Below are positions 1 through 12,150 of a stretch of 64,000 bases of DNA, piece by piece. Made by a program: the position numbers and the translations under genes. This stretch comes from Panopea generosa. Its lineage: Eukaryota; Mollusca; Bivalvia; Adapedonta; Hiatellidae. Within the stretch, counting starts at the first letter, position 1, and the number at the start of each line of letters is the position of its first letter. The DNA lies in the NCBI GenBank assembly GCA_029582155.1, contig CM055894.1:31215707-31279706 (forward strand). The letters are read 5' to 3'. The notes under the pieces were generated by a model. It made no database searches, was not told the origin of the DNA, and worked only from the letters and a program-made list of their open reading frames with translations.

Positions 1-974
1 AATGAATAGGATTGCAACGTGTTTCATTAAATAACGGGGCTAGAGTTCATTGGGGTCCAGTAGGGAAACATTTATCTTTAAATAGGAATACTATGGACAA
101 ACAGGAAATTATGTTTTTCTCATCTACTTTTGTTTTTATTTCATGCATTTAAATGTTTGCTGCGTTGTTGAGACATTACATTGGAGGCTGGGTCTTAAAA
201 AGGGGATTTTATACACTACAAAATGTTCAGCAGGGACTTAAAAGGGATACAATTTTGAATTTCTAAAAATGTTTTTTTACTATAAAAACAAACATTCAAA
301 TTTGTTCATATTTAGTATAAATGATCCCCATGAATACTGTTTTCAAGTTTGTTCAAATAAAGGGAAGAGTGTTTAGTGGAGTCCCGTAGCGCACTTTGTT
401 TATTACATAGGAATATTATGTGACCACAGATATTTCTGAAAATTTAAAAAAAAAATGACAGGTGAAATCAGGTGGGCGACTTTTCGCCTCTTGTTTAAAC
501 ATTCTTATTTGCTACTTCTATAAACATCTTAATATTGTTTTGCTACATATTAGACGTATAGGTATTTTAGTCTTGACATTTGATTATATACACTTTTTTA
601 ATTATTATAATAGGTATCAAGTTCATGGAAAACCAAGAGCACGAATGTTCGTGATACTTTATTATGACAATGTTGTTTATGGTTTGCAGTCAGTATGTAT
701 CCACCTTTGCAGCATCAATGTGTTATGTACCCTCATGTTTCATATATACATAGTATCTTGATGCCCTTAGGTGTCGATATACTGACTCTTGTATTGTGAT
801 TACTGGCTCAACTGATGTCTGCGTACCTTTTTCAACACATTTTGTTATTTCTAATACGTGTGTTATCATGCTATGTCAAAGTCTTTGTCTTTAATTTGAG
901 TTATAAGACTTTATTATTTTGTTTTTGTTTTATTTTCCTTTCCTTTACCGATATTTTTTGTTTTGTTTCCAAAG
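1..974. other. Left-edge intronic or intergenic DNA, no exon recognised
   Basis: AT-rich sequence. Short open frames at 462-761 and 815-1072 have hydrophobic, low-complexity translations. The second contains the true kinase exon only at its end. No upstream kinase exon was found. Confidence 0.5.
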
Positions 975-1068
975 GTGACACGCCGTACCAGAATATCCGA
1001 AGCAGAGACCTACCGACAAAAGTAAAGAAAGGTGAACGATTACCGAAGCCCAAACAATGTGACGATAC
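975..1068 (+). CDS. Tyrosine kinase exon, subdomain X part
   Basis: 94 nt exon with two bases completing a split Gly codon, thirty codons, and two bases of a split Thr codon. It encodes DTPYQNI and GERLPKP. The upstream signal is a T-rich tract then CCAAAG, and the donor is GTAAGA. Confidence 0.75.
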
Positions 1069-1791
1069 GTAAGAATATCAATTGATATTTTATCCGCTTT
1101 GGTACTAGTAATAACCCCGTGATATTTGGCAGTTACATGATATTTGTAGAACGGATTACTCCATTACAACGAAAATTCTCATTCGTATATAAATCAGTCA
1201 AAACAACACACTACTTGGCTTGATATTACTTAACTGTTGCTGAACATATCTTACCAAAAGTTGTGCCCTCAAATGTTTTTCTTTTCTTTTTTGATTGTCT
1301 ATATTGTGACGAATTTGTATTTTTTTATAGTCGTGTTGACAATCCAATAGTTATGACAACAAAAATAGTTGTATTATATTGAGTTTCAAAAGTAAAACAA
1401 GAAAATTTGATCTTTGTTGATTTGACTCTCTATATTAAACACAAAAGTTGTCGGCTGTTTATAGAATACAAATATCTTAGACCATATATAAATCTGTAGG
1501 TATATTGACAATGTTCATTTACCGAATTTGTTTAAATAATAATCTTAGACATGGTAATATTTCAGTTTCTTATACTATCGATTGATTGCCCAACTGTGCA
1601 TAGATTGGCACATCTAATGTAAAGTAATCCTGAATACAACAACATATTTTCATTGTAGATGGTACGGAGTGATGACTAGATGCTGGGCACTATATGCAAA
1701 CAAACGCCCTGCATTCACCGATATCCGTAATGAGCTGGACTCGCTGTTTGTAGCAGCTCCCGCAGACGACTATTACTACTATCAGCGTTGA
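975..1791 (+). CDS. C-terminal two exons of a tyrosine kinase (probably receptor type)
   Basis: Exons 975-1068 and 1659-1791 join in phase (AG before 975, GT at 1069, AG before 1659) and end at TGA 1789-1791. The joined peptide begins GDTPYQNI, continues GERLPKPKQCDD, then WYGVMTRCW and NKRPAFTDI, and ends in a tail with four consecutive tyrosines (DDYYYYQR). The TPY..I, G.RLPKP..C, VM..CW and RP.F..I signatures are kinase subdomains X-XI of tyrosine kinases. The Tyr-rich tail could be an autophosphorylation or SH2-docking segment (inference). Catalytic exons are not visible and must lie left of the window or in missed exons. Family within the tyrosine kinases cannot be fixed. A possible poly(A) signal AATAAA lies at 2166-2171. 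Confidence 0.8.
1659..1791 (+). CDS. Tyrosine kinase terminal exon
   Basis: 133 nt exon after TTTTCATTGTAG. It completes the split Thr codon and encodes VMTRCW, RPAFTDI and a Tyr-rich C-terminus ending QR then TGA. Confidence 0.8.
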
Positions 1792-2382
1792 ATGTGTTCC
1801 TACAAATCACAAATCGTAACATTGTAACACATTTTCGTTGATTGTAACTTACCCAGTGACAAAACCATGACTAATTAAGAAGTCTCGAGACATAAATGAA
1901 GATTATTGCATGGCCACATTAATTCAGAACTGTGTATATAAAACACGTACAGCAAATGCATTTGAAAGATTGGTTATTGTTTAAATTTTATAAGTACATG
2001 TATTATATGTGTGTATACTTTTATATTGACACTATTGCCTTTGCATTAAACTCAAGATAGCAACGTTCCAAGATATTTCTACCAGCGAACTTTAAATAAC
2101 AAAAATCAGGTCAAGTGTAATAAGTAAGTAACCAGAACGCTATACATCGGTGTTATGTGAAAAATAATAAAATAAGCAAATATTAACAATTTATATACCA
2201 TTATATTATATATTAAATACTATTTATAGTGCAATTACGTTAATCGTCATAATTACACTAATAGTCGTCACAGTAATCACCTTTTGAAGCTTTATCGTTT
2301 CAACACTAGAACAGTAATGATACAATGCGAGTTAATGGTTTATTTAAACATTGCAAATGATAATTTCATATTTAAGAATCTA
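1792..2382 (+). other. Presumed kinase 3' UTR and intergenic DNA
   Basis: No coding signal. AATAAA at 2166-2171 is a candidate polyadenylation signal, about 375 nt beyond the stop codon. Confidence 0.35.
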
Positions 2383-2857
2383 TATAGGTGTAACCCCACC
2401 ATTGATTTTTGTTCTTTATTCTATAGTAAATAATAAAAGTTTGAAGGCTTGTCATTCATAGAGGGTCCCAAATGAAAGAAGTGAAACCTACATTTTACTG
2501 TTTGTCAACCTCTGCACTATCAAAATATGATGAGAAAAGTAGGGGTCAAGTGTCATATAAGAGATTTTTTTCTGCTCAGTGTGTACACTGGTGACAAAGT
2601 GAAAGTAGACTTCCGAAATCATGAATTCATACCCCAATTTCCAAGCATCATTTTTTTTTCTAAATTCACAATTCAAACATGACAATGCTATCAAAATGTT
2701 CAAAATACATCAATAATGCCATTCAAATAAAAAAATGAGCATTAAAATAAGGAAAATGCATTTTTAAAGAAGAAGAATTGAGGATTATTTATAACCGCCA
2801 TTATGCGACTACCCCACGGAAGCACTTCCTTTTTGCAATGGTGGCACTATGCCTATA
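2383..2857 (+). mobile_element. Short TIR element (MITE-like), copy 1, complete
   Basis: 475 bp bounded by inverted ends: left TATAGGTGTAACCCCACCAT, right the complement of TATAGGCATAGTGCCACCAT. Two further copies occur at 22,387-22,775 (inverted) and about 52,238-52,556. It is non-coding, and the open frame on the minus strand inside it is incidental. The TATA at both outer edges is compatible with TA target duplication. A non-autonomous DNA transposon is the best reading, but no superfamily can be assigned. Confidence 0.75.
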
Positions 2858-5312
2858 AAAGTATTAAATAAAAGAAAGGAAGGATTAATCGGTAAACTTA
2901 CTTGGGATTTGTTCGTTTGTCGATGGTTAATGTTCTCTGTCACAAGTAAAAACTTTTCACATGTATGAACTATATCTCTATACATATTTAACTCAACACA
3001 TTATTTTCACACAATATTTTGGAAATAAAAAATCTTTTGTCTACTCAAACACTGAATTGCATAACACATACTAATGCATTTGTATTTCTATTTTTTGTTT
3101 TATCATTTATTTCATCTATGTTTATAGTTTGTATCTAACTGCGACCTTAAGAATATCCATGTAGATCTATACTATAACTAGTTTGTACATAAGTATCGTA
3201 CTCATAAAAAAACACGAACGTTCGTTCAAGAAACGAAATATAGGCTATTTAAATTCTGTTTAATCTACCAATTTACGCATTTCAACAATTTGTAAAGCCT
3301 TTCCAATATTCCGATATTGTCAGAAGTGTGGGTGAATTTCTGTACATTTTAGTCTTACCTTAAGTAATATGTTCTAAATCAATGTCTATCTAAAAAAATA
3401 AGTGAATAAATCTTCTTTGAGCGAGCCTACAACCAGCTTTAGTATCTACTAGACAAAGTCTGAACCAGAAAAGTTGGTCATAATTGATCAAATAAACTTT
3501 AAATTTATGTACATGCATTTGAATATTTTTGGTACATTTTTGTATGGTTGCACGATCAGTGGATCATCGGACTATGTTAATCGTTTATGTCTTATACCAT
3601 TTTGACTTTAATATGCTACGTCATTGCTATGTCATTGAGCAAGACATGGCATAAACACGTGCTTATTACTGATTCAACCAGGTAAATAAAAGATAATTTG
3701 AGCTTGACATGTGTTAGTCACAAGAACCGGTGCAAAACTTTTTTTTTCTGTTTAACTAGTGACTAATTGAAAATTAATATTTCAACCCAAGTAAGATATA
3801 TTAACATTTCATCTTGTAAATTTAGTTAAAACATCCATATTGAAATAAAGATAGACCTGCTACTAATGCTTTTTTGAGATTATAATACATTATATGAGTT
3901 TTTATTGAATTGTATTTATTCTGATACTATACGTGTTATTTGGTATCGATGTATAATAATGATAATAACTCCGTTACTAGGTAAAACATGAATGGGCGTA
4001 GTTATAATTGCCCCCTGGTGTGTGTGTCTAATTAAGATATATCAAAACTTTGAAAAAACGGTCAAGAACTTAATTTAACTTCTGACAATAATTGCACGTG
4101 CTAATAAAACATATCAATGTCATTGTATTAAGTACGTAGATATGCATGTTACAATCACCGTAGATACAGAAGGCGAATAATAGATAAGTGTTAAAACACA
4201 TTTTTATGAAACGGTAACATATTCATTTAACCTTGGCATATATGTAGTTACCATGACATTGCACATGCGCATATATATGTATCACATGTATTTGAAAAGT
4301 GTAGTTTGGTAACATAATGTATCTGACAACTTTATGCAGAGGTAGCACATAAAGTAAATGATAGCTCACAGATAATATGGAATTGAACATTGATTTCATT
4401 ACAAATGTGCATATGTGCGAATAACATGAATACTATTTTAATATGTCCTTTACTCTACAATTGTATGACCTCTCAAACAAAAAAATAAAATATATGTGTA
4501 CTTCTGTAACCTATTTACAAATGAGTTTCTTATTATTTACTCATGGTCAACAGGCGCAACAAAGAGATATTTCATACTCGAAATAGTTCAATTTCTTTAA
4601 AAGATGGTTACAGATAAGATATTTAATATCAATAGAAATATTTTGTGAGTAAATATGGAGATATATAAGTTATAAATAGAAATAGTTCTAGTGAAGCAGT
4701 GAACATATCTTCCGTGTCCTTGCATCGGTTTGCGTTTTCAAGGTACATTGACTCCGTAAAATAAAAAATGAAAACAAAATACGCATTTGCACATAAAATA
4801 ATATATACCATACTAGATAGTGATTAGTTTAAGTTGACCCCAAATAGGCAACTTTTCTTGAAACGTAGCTTTTGGAGCGATAACAAATGTGAAACCTCGT
4901 TTTTTGAAATGATTTAAGAAATTATTATAATCGATAGTCATATAGGAAGCTTATTGTCTATAATGAAATATCGAATAAATCACCGTGTTTCAAGATGAAT
5001 CTTACCGGCTGATCTGCTTTTTGCTTCATGGTAAGATATACACAAATGAATGAATTGCAGTTTCACGGACTATTAACACATAAAAGTTATATGCCACCAA
5101 TAGGAACGGATAGTCAAGGCTCACTCTGCATATATTTTTTTTATATTCTTTAACAAATTGAAAAAGTCAAATGAACTCGCAGACTTGACACAAAACCTCG
5201 ATACCTGCGAAACTGCAAAGTTTCAGCATGTTCTATTTAATATTGTTATGCTTTGCCTCTGTCAGTGGTTTTAATCTTGCCAGAACTAATTTGGTATCGT
5301 AAATCCATACAG
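2858..5312. other. Intergenic DNA, nothing recognised
   Basis: AT-rich and unique-looking by eye. Open frames of up to 60 codons have no recognisable composition or domain. Confidence 0.4.
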
Positions 5313-5610
5313 GGATGTGCTCCTTCTGTTACTTTATGTATATTATTGGATATTTCGATAGGAGGGAGAGAATACAATTTAACGACAATTTCAACATGAC
5401 GAATATGCCTTATATGGCATTCGGAATTTACTGGAGACAAACCTTTGGCGTGTTCATTATGTTGGCACCATGTCTGGGTTGTTGAAATCAACCACCTTTT
5501 ATATGACTTAAAAGAAAGCGAAATTGTTAAAAACAACTTAACTGTTATATCGTATGTGGCTAATGATATTATACATATAACGGTGATAGACATACAATGC
5601 CTTTCAGATT
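5313..5610 (+). pseudogene. Exon-like stretch of unknown origin, one in-frame stop
   Basis: After an acceptor-like CCATACAG a frame reads GCAPSVTLCILLDIS, GGREYNLTTIST, then a TGA codon, then a further Cys/Trp-containing stretch (WHSEFTGDKP, LCWHHVWVVE) to about 5605. The length and Cys spacing look protein-like. Its position 3.5 kb upstream of the first recognised VWD exon of gene 1 would suit an N-terminal exon of that gene, but I recognise no domain and it may be chance. Confidence 0.2.
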
Positions 5611-5637
5611 GATAATTGAAATTAAATTGTGTTAATA

Positions 5638-5697
5638 TAAATATATTTATCTCAATGCTATATTTATCTCAATGCTATATTTATCTCATTGATATAT
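5638..5697. repeat. Short tandem repeat, about 17-bp unit, three copies
   Basis: Unit close to TATATTTATCTCAATGC in direct tandem, the last copy diverged. Confidence 0.8.
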
Positions 5698-6219
5698 TTT
5701 ATGTCAGCCTCTGAACATTTTCACACGGATCTATGTATAAATCATCCTGCACAGTCTTCAACGTAATAATCAAGGTTCCTTGTAGATGCAACTTAGAAAA
5801 AGACTATTACTAAACAGATATAGGACCAGACTTGGCATGTCATTTGTGTCATTCAGATGTTTTATTGCAGGACAAATGTAGTGACAACTTGACAGCTACA
5901 TATCGTTACCATTGAGACGAAAAAATAACAATATAAAACACATTGTTGATGCCATACTTAGGTACATAAAGCCAGACATGATAATAGTATTGATATACAA
6001 ATTAAACATATGGTACTTTAGATGCTACGTGTCAGGTACGCTGTTAATCACAGTTCGGCTATGATTAACTATTGATACTGAAAATATAAGCTGAAATATT
6101 TTACGCGACTTGCATTCAGTAGATGATATATGTCAATAACACATATTTTATTTCATTTTAAAATTTAAAAGAGTTTAACTCCATAATCAACACATTCGGG
6201 CTATACATATGTATATGGC

Positions 6220-6400
6220 ATATCAAGAGTTTGTTGGTGGAGGCAGACTTCAGGATGAATCTAAGAATCCGCAAGAAACTGCTAACTTTCTCACATCAAG
6301 TTTTTGGAGCAAGCGGGACTCGAACCTATGTTCTTAGCGGTGAGAGGTAAGTGATCTTGAGACAGCGACTTAGACCACTCGTCAACGGAAAACCGTCACA
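6220..6400 (-). mobile_element. tRNA-derived SINE
   Basis: On the minus strand a tRNA-like head starts near 6400 with an A box (GAGTGGTCTAAG) and a B box (GGTTCGAGTCCC near 6315). It is followed by a non-tRNA body running to about 6220. The head resembles a Leu/Ser-type tRNA, and the attached body argues for a SINE rather than a working tRNA gene. Confidence 0.65.
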
Positions 6401-7599
6401 CATTATTTATGTTCATCAGTTTTATAGGTATGATGGACAGAAATCCAAGGAAATATTAGGTTTTATTCTTAGTTGTCAAAATTAGCCAGTAGTTTTATAT
6501 ATAAAGCTTATGATGTCTTAAATATGAAGTTTTACATCGTATTATCTTTATATAACTATAAGTTCAAAGTTCAAAGGTGTGAAAGGTCACTTAATGCGTG
6601 AACACGGGTAAGATTTATTTTTAACTTGTTCACTGCCGTGTGTCCCATTGGTATAGTTTACGTTTACCCCCAAAAAAGTTCATATTTAATTTAATGTTAC
6701 AAAACCCTCAATAAAGCACCACTTGCTTCTACAAGTTCATGATAATGGTACATATCTTATTATGCTATTAATCATAGAACTAGTTTTTTTGGGGTATTTC
6801 CATTGAAAAGCATTATAGTTTGATATAGAAATGTTGTATAATAGTTAAACATCTAATTCAACTATAAACAAAAAAACGAATGACCAGAAGACCTCGGACT
6901 GACTCTTAGTTTAAACAATATTTATTCGTTTTCAACATATTGCCTATAAATATATTTAAATATACAGCGATACATAACAATTGAATTGAGAAGAAAACTA
7001 TTTCTAGCTTATACAATGTCTGTTTTCTGAATATCTTGCAAGGACTATACAATGGTGTTACAAATGCAATGAAAACAAATTAATTACTAGACAAACGGAT
7101 ATAAGCAGCGCTTGAAATGAAAATAATAAATATGTGCAAGTATCTTGATCATTGAGATTACAGATGTAGCTGATCTGGTATGTATATAGGCTGTGGCGTA
7201 TGCGACGCTTCAACTACTGAGAGTTGTGTATACTTGCATTGAACAATAATTGCCGTATGTAACTTAAAATATTTTAAAAAAGAAAACAAAAACTATTTGA
7301 GTAGAAATAAAGTGGAAAGGGTAGATAAAGGACTGACTCTTGAGAAGAACCGCCTTGCTTCACTAGTCGTTGGCAATCTTCTTATATAAAATATTGTAGA
7401 CAAGACTTGGCTTGAACCCACTGAAGACAACTGACCTTCCGTGAGAACGACTTTCGCTCCGCCTACTGACCACGTGGCATTGTTCTTTTTCAAAGTAAAT
7501 ACAATGTAATTTTTACTTAGACATCATTAGCGGTGTATCAACCAACAAAAATCGCTGATTGGACAATCGGCTTGTTTGATTGTTAGCCCGCTTCAGGCT
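6401..7599. other. Intergenic DNA, nothing recognised
   Basis: AT-rich. No domain, RNA or repeat found by eye. The minus-strand 66-codon frame at 7293-7493 has no recognisable content. Confidence 0.4.
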
Positions 7600-8335
7600 T
7601 ATTGTATTTCACGTCAATATTAACTTAGTTCATGCATGCTTGATATTGCAATGTAGTAGCAATTATGGATATTTCACGTCAATATTTACTTAGTTCATGC
7701 ATGCTTGATATTTCAATATAGTAGTAATTATGGATATTTCACGTCAATATTTACTTAATTTCTGTATAATTGATATTGCAATAAAGTAGCAATTATGGGT
7801 GTTTCACGTCAATATTTACTTAATATCTGTATAATTGATATTGCAATGAAGAAGATAGTATGGATATTTCACTCAATATTTACTTAATTTCTGTATAATT
7901 GATATTGCAATGAAGAAGATAGTATGGATATTTCACGTCAAAATTTACTTAATATCTGTATAATTGATATTGCAATGGAGAAGATAGTATGGATATTTCA
8001 CGTCAATATTTACTTAATTTCTGTATAATTGATATTCCAATGAAGAAGATAGCATGGACATTTCACGTCAATATTTACTTAATTTCTGTATAATTGATAT
8101 TGCAATGAAGAAGATAGTATGGATATTTCACGTCAATATTTACTTAATTTCTGTATAATTGATATCGCAATGAAGAAGATAGTATGGATATTTCACGTCA
8201 ATATTTACTTAGTTTCTGCATACTTGTTTATTGCATCTAAGTAGCAACTATTGATAATTCACGAACATATTTATTTAGTTCATGCATACTTGTTTATTAT
8301 ATTCAAGTAGCAATTATGGATATTTCCCATCAATA
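7600..8335. repeat. Tandem satellite, about 64-65-bp unit, about 11 copies
   Basis: Direct repeats with the core ATTTCACGTCAATATTTACT followed by TTCTGTATAATTGATATTGC. Copies in the middle (7800-8200) are nearly identical, while the first and last copies are diverged (GCATGCTTG or GCATACTTG variants), as expected if unequal exchange homogenises the centre. Confidence 0.9.
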
Positions 8336-9161
8336 TATTGTTTTACTGCAGAATGTTATGTGTCCAATGCATAGCAAACATGTTTCGGTCCATCAACAAC
8401 TAGAAATATATTACGTGTATAATGTTACTTCACAGCATAAAGTCTTGACTGGCATTATCGACTGTGGAAAGTAGAGAATCAATCTATATACTTAAGTTAC
8501 CAAAAATTAATATGAATTTAGTTTGTTAAATGCATATATATATAATTATAGGTACATATTACTGAACTAAACTTTGAATTACATCAGCATTAACAAAACA
8601 TTATTCTGCAAAAACTGTCATCAGTGACAAATAATTACACGATATTATTTATCCTTAGCACAATAGCGTACTGCTATTCTGTTGATAACATCATTGACTT
8701 TGTATTATCTATTGACTACTGTTAAGTAGTATGTTAAGTATAGTTTAGTGATATACTTATGTAATATATTTTCTTTTCTGTTTTCTGTGTGCTAACAGCA
8801 TACGAAATAGCATAAGAAGACTCAAAGCGTATATCAATTATAGACCCTACTATCGATTGACAAAAATGTACTCGTAACATGTTATATTCGATATCTGTGT
8901 ATTTTACAGCCTTTTCGAGAACAAAGAAAGGGGCGATTTCATATTATTCATCAACACAAAATATAAAATACAAGTAACTGTACTTTCCAGTTAAAGTTGA
9001 TTAGCAGTATAAGTAAATGTTTTAAAAATAAATAGTTTGTATTTACATAGTAATCAAATGTATTCATATTAACTTGACATTTGGTACGAGAAAGCAAAAA
9101 GATACAATATCTAGAAAAGATATTGGCTGAGTTTATTTATTATTTATGTATATTTCAATAG
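8336..9161. other. Upstream flank or intron of gene 1
   Basis: No convincing exon except the weak candidate at 8807-8875. The exon that should encode the DPH-type start of the VWD domain was not found here. Confidence 0.4.
8807..8875 (+). pseudogene. Possible decayed VWD exon of gene 1
   Basis: After CTAACAG the sequence begins CATACGAAA and later reads YINYR in the phase expected. In the gene 2 exon at 53,922-53,988 the equivalent positions read AYENQ and FILYR with the same spacing. No donor sits at the matching place. It is either degenerate or coincidental. Confidence 0.25.
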
Positions 9162-9344
9162 GTCCAAGAAAGGACTTCGTCTTGTAATGCAAATAGAGCA
9201 TACTGTACTTGTGCCGTATCTGTCCGTGCTGGCGGCGACATTTTCGCCGTAAACATATGCTCGGGGTCGAAGGTGATAGACTTTCTGTCATGTAAAGAGA
9301 ACATTTTGGACGTTCGTATAATGGAGGATAAGCTCACATACCAG
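9162..9344 (+). CDS. Gene 1 VWD exon a
   Basis: 183 nt in phase 0, the same length as its counterpart in gene 2 (53,145-53,327). It begins VQERTSSC and contains CTCAVSVRAGGDIFAVN and FLSCKENIL. The donor is GTTTGT. The open frame on the opposite strand is a shadow. Confidence 0.85.
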
Positions 9345-9660
9345 GTTTGTTTCAATCAGTTCAAAAGTAAAAGTAAAAGTGTTTATTATACCAAATTTAT
9401 TTTGAATAGCGATGTACTAATTAGATATAACAGGCATACCTATATAATATAACTATTATAGATTGTGAAGTCAATTATAATTTTGTTATATCAGAAACTC
9501 AATAACACATATTTGTATAAGATTGTTCGGATAAAGAAGCTGTCTGCATTTTCATTAATAGTGTATGTTGATGGACACAAATGTAAAGCAACTATCAGTT
9601 GATTGACTTCATTAATGTTGAATGTTTTAGCGATAATAATTAATTTAATTATGATGCCAG

Positions 9661-9914
9661 GTACACACACCGATTGGGACATAAGTTGAAATCAGAATGA
9701 AGCCACATCCTCACCCTTACTACCGCAACTTCCTGAATGTTTACGTGTATATGTCACCAAAAGACATTGGTAATGTCGAAGGACTATGTGGAAGTTTCGG
9801 TGATAATACTACCTCCAGTGATCTTGTACATCGTAGATCAAATAAAAACGACCAAATAGTTACCTTTGAAGAGATACCCAATTCTCACAGAAAGGAATTC
9901 ACAAGATCCTGGAA
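9661..9914 (+). CDS. Gene 1 VWD exon b, with in-frame TAA
   Basis: 254 nt after ATGCCAG. It reads VHTPIGT, TAA (9682-9684), VEIRMKPHP, later NVYVYMSPKDIGNVEGLCG and ends RSW with a split codon at donor GTAAGC. The gene 2 exon reads ITTPIGTVIQIQLKP at the same place, so the stop replaces a Val-equivalent codon. GLCGSF is the conserved CG.F signature near the VWD C-terminus. Confidence 0.85.
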
Positions 9915-10627
9915 GTAAGCACAAAACAAGCGGATAAGATCCATTCAAGTATTATATCGTAATAACTATGCAAATGACCATTAGTATTTGTTTACTGTAA
10001 CGGTGTTTACATGTTGATCGCAACTGTAAACCAGGTTTCTTCCCACCAAAACGATTTTACCTTTGACCTTTTTATGCAATAACACCAGCTGTCATTTGTA
10101 TCCTATTTCATTTTGAATTGTGTTATCAATATTACTGCATGCAGTGTATACGGTTTAACCCTTGTACTAGCTTTTTTATTTTTACGCGTGATAAATTTGA
10201 AACGAAACACCAATTCTAAAAATAGACAGCCACTAAATACTGCTTGACGTCATTCGGATGAAACAATTTTTACCAGGTGTAAACCTGTATCAATGGCGGG
10301 TCTACTCATTAAAAGAACAGCGTACACCCCTGCCCCTATAAACTCCTATATTTGATTAAAATCCACTATATGTCTGCTGAAAAACATATGTGTCCGTTCA
10401 GATTTTGTGTTGTGTCTCTCTAAACTGAAATCCTTGATCTGCCCCTGTGCATAATAGATCAAATAAAAATCAAAATGAAATCACGTGATTCATTTTATAC
10501 GTTACAAGATATTTTGCTTTTTTACCCGGGAAATCTAATTTAGTCTAACGTAGGCGGGTAGCCCAAGTTAGGGAATCCCTTTTTAATATATTATTTTGAC
10601 ATGTTAAAAAATATTATCTTTTGGCAG

Positions 10628-11039
10628 TATGGAATCAGAGAGTATTCATGATATATCGGAAAATATGTTTTTAGCCAATTTTGAAATGTTGAACAATCCT
10701 GATAAAAGGGCTACATACAATCGTGCTGAATAATACAGAATAGATGAATCAGAGAGCTACTTAATCAAGGGCAATACTGATCCAGATCTATACGATAAGG
10801 ACTTCAACTTTTGTATGTGCAAGGCGGTCATAAACAATCAAGAGCAAGGTGTCCTCACCATGAAGGCCATCTGTTCAAAGTCAGAAGGTCAATTATGTTC
10901 AAGGAATTTAAACTGCAACGGTAATAGCATTGCTAAGAGATGTAATATTGGTAAAAAGCGCTCAACATCGTCGCATTTTACAGAGCTCTGGAGACGAATA
11001 AACTTGGGTGAAACGGCAGATAACAATAATTACCATAAG
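10628..11039 (+). CDS. Gene 1 Cys-rich linker exon (start uncertain: 10628 or 10739)
   Basis: Two acceptors keep the phase. TTTTGGCAG before 10628 includes a TAA at 10,731-10,733. AATACAG before 10739 avoids it and better matches gene 2, whose exon reads SEDESYL where this one reads DESESYL. It encodes CSKSEGQLC and KKRSTSSHF, both conserved in gene 2 (CSKSEYQLC, KKRSVSSHY). The shorter form is the likelier exon. Confidence 0.75.
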
Positions 11040-11292
11040 GTTTGTTAATAATGTGTAATCAATCAGGATAATATGCATGTATGTTCTTTTTGTTCATTTC
11101 ATTGTATGTAAAGTACGGAAGCAATAAAGCGTATTCACTTTAAAATCCTATATTTATGTATAATAATTGCACTACAGCGACGTATTGTATTTTATCGAAT
11201 TGTCTTCAATTAATTACTTGTAATATTGTCATATATATGCAATGTTTGTCAGTCTTACTCTGATAGCTAATAGTTTTTATGTTTTTTGTTAG

Positions 11293-11439
11293 CGCTCTGA
11301 GGATGACAACACGGTAGTACCAACACAAGATGCCATTAACGAATGTTCCGATTTTCTTGCAAACTCCTACGTTGCTGTCAATGCCAGCGAGCATATAGAT
11401 GTGGATGCAGCAATAAACATGTGTGCTTATGACCTCACT
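11293..11439 (+). CDS. Gene 1 exon, extracellular segment
   Basis: 147 nt in phase 0, donor GTAAGTG. It encodes RSEDDN, AINECSDFLANS and NMCAYDLT. The gene 2 equivalent (42,016-42,168) has RSEHSP, FDKCYSSIMNS and SCAFDVT. Confidence 0.85.
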
Positions 11440-11677
11440 GTAAGTGTTGTTTACACCGATATATTGTAGTGTTACACAAAAAACTTGCACATACACTCAT
11501 TTATATATTAAACTTAATCAATCAAAATAATTAAAATATGCTATGATGATGTATGCCAAAGGACTGTATGCATATGGTATTTCCAATGTTCATTCCGTTT
11601 TATTGTATAGTATGTTATATTTGAATAGGCTAGACTTGTCAGTACTATTTTAGTTACTTTTTTTATCTGTCTAATAG

Positions 11678-11846
11678 GCAACTGGAGATAAATTATTTAA
11701 AGTCGTGCACAAAGACGTGCTAAATGCGGTTGTGAAACAATACAATTATCTGGATGAAAGTGCAAAATCTAACCAAGAGAAGGTTGCTGAATTTAACAAG
11801 AATTCCTGCTTTGGCAACTGTTACGGCAAAGGTGTTTGTCAATCTG
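11678..11846 (+). CDS. Gene 1 exon, start of EGF-like module
   Basis: 169 nt ending one base into a codon. It ends with the Cys pattern CFGNCYGKGVC of an EGF-like module. Gene 2 has CLGNCYGHGTC. Confidence 0.88.
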
Positions 11847-12150
11847 GTAAAATCATTTCATTTTTATGTTAATATCTTTCAGTTTATAAATGCAAAATGA
11901 ACAACAAAGTTAATTGTTAATTGCACACTCAGTCACTTTATCAAAACTAATGTTACCATAAGGTTACTTTGAATTGTATTTGTCGACAATCTGCTATACC
12001 TATCTGAACTGTTCAACTATAAAACCGGCTTCTGGTGCTACGTATTACAGTTTTATATTCAAAAGCGATAACAAGTGATACAAAAAAAACTAATGTTCTT
12101 GTCCTTGTTTATTGTTCTTGTTGTGAGTTTAGATATATTGTATCAAAAAG

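Noticed and set aside
6310-6400. Functional tRNA genes at 6.3, 28.2 and 55.5 kb
   Set aside because: A and B boxes are present, but each is followed by a SINE body or an A-tract, and cloverleaf pairing looks poor by eye.
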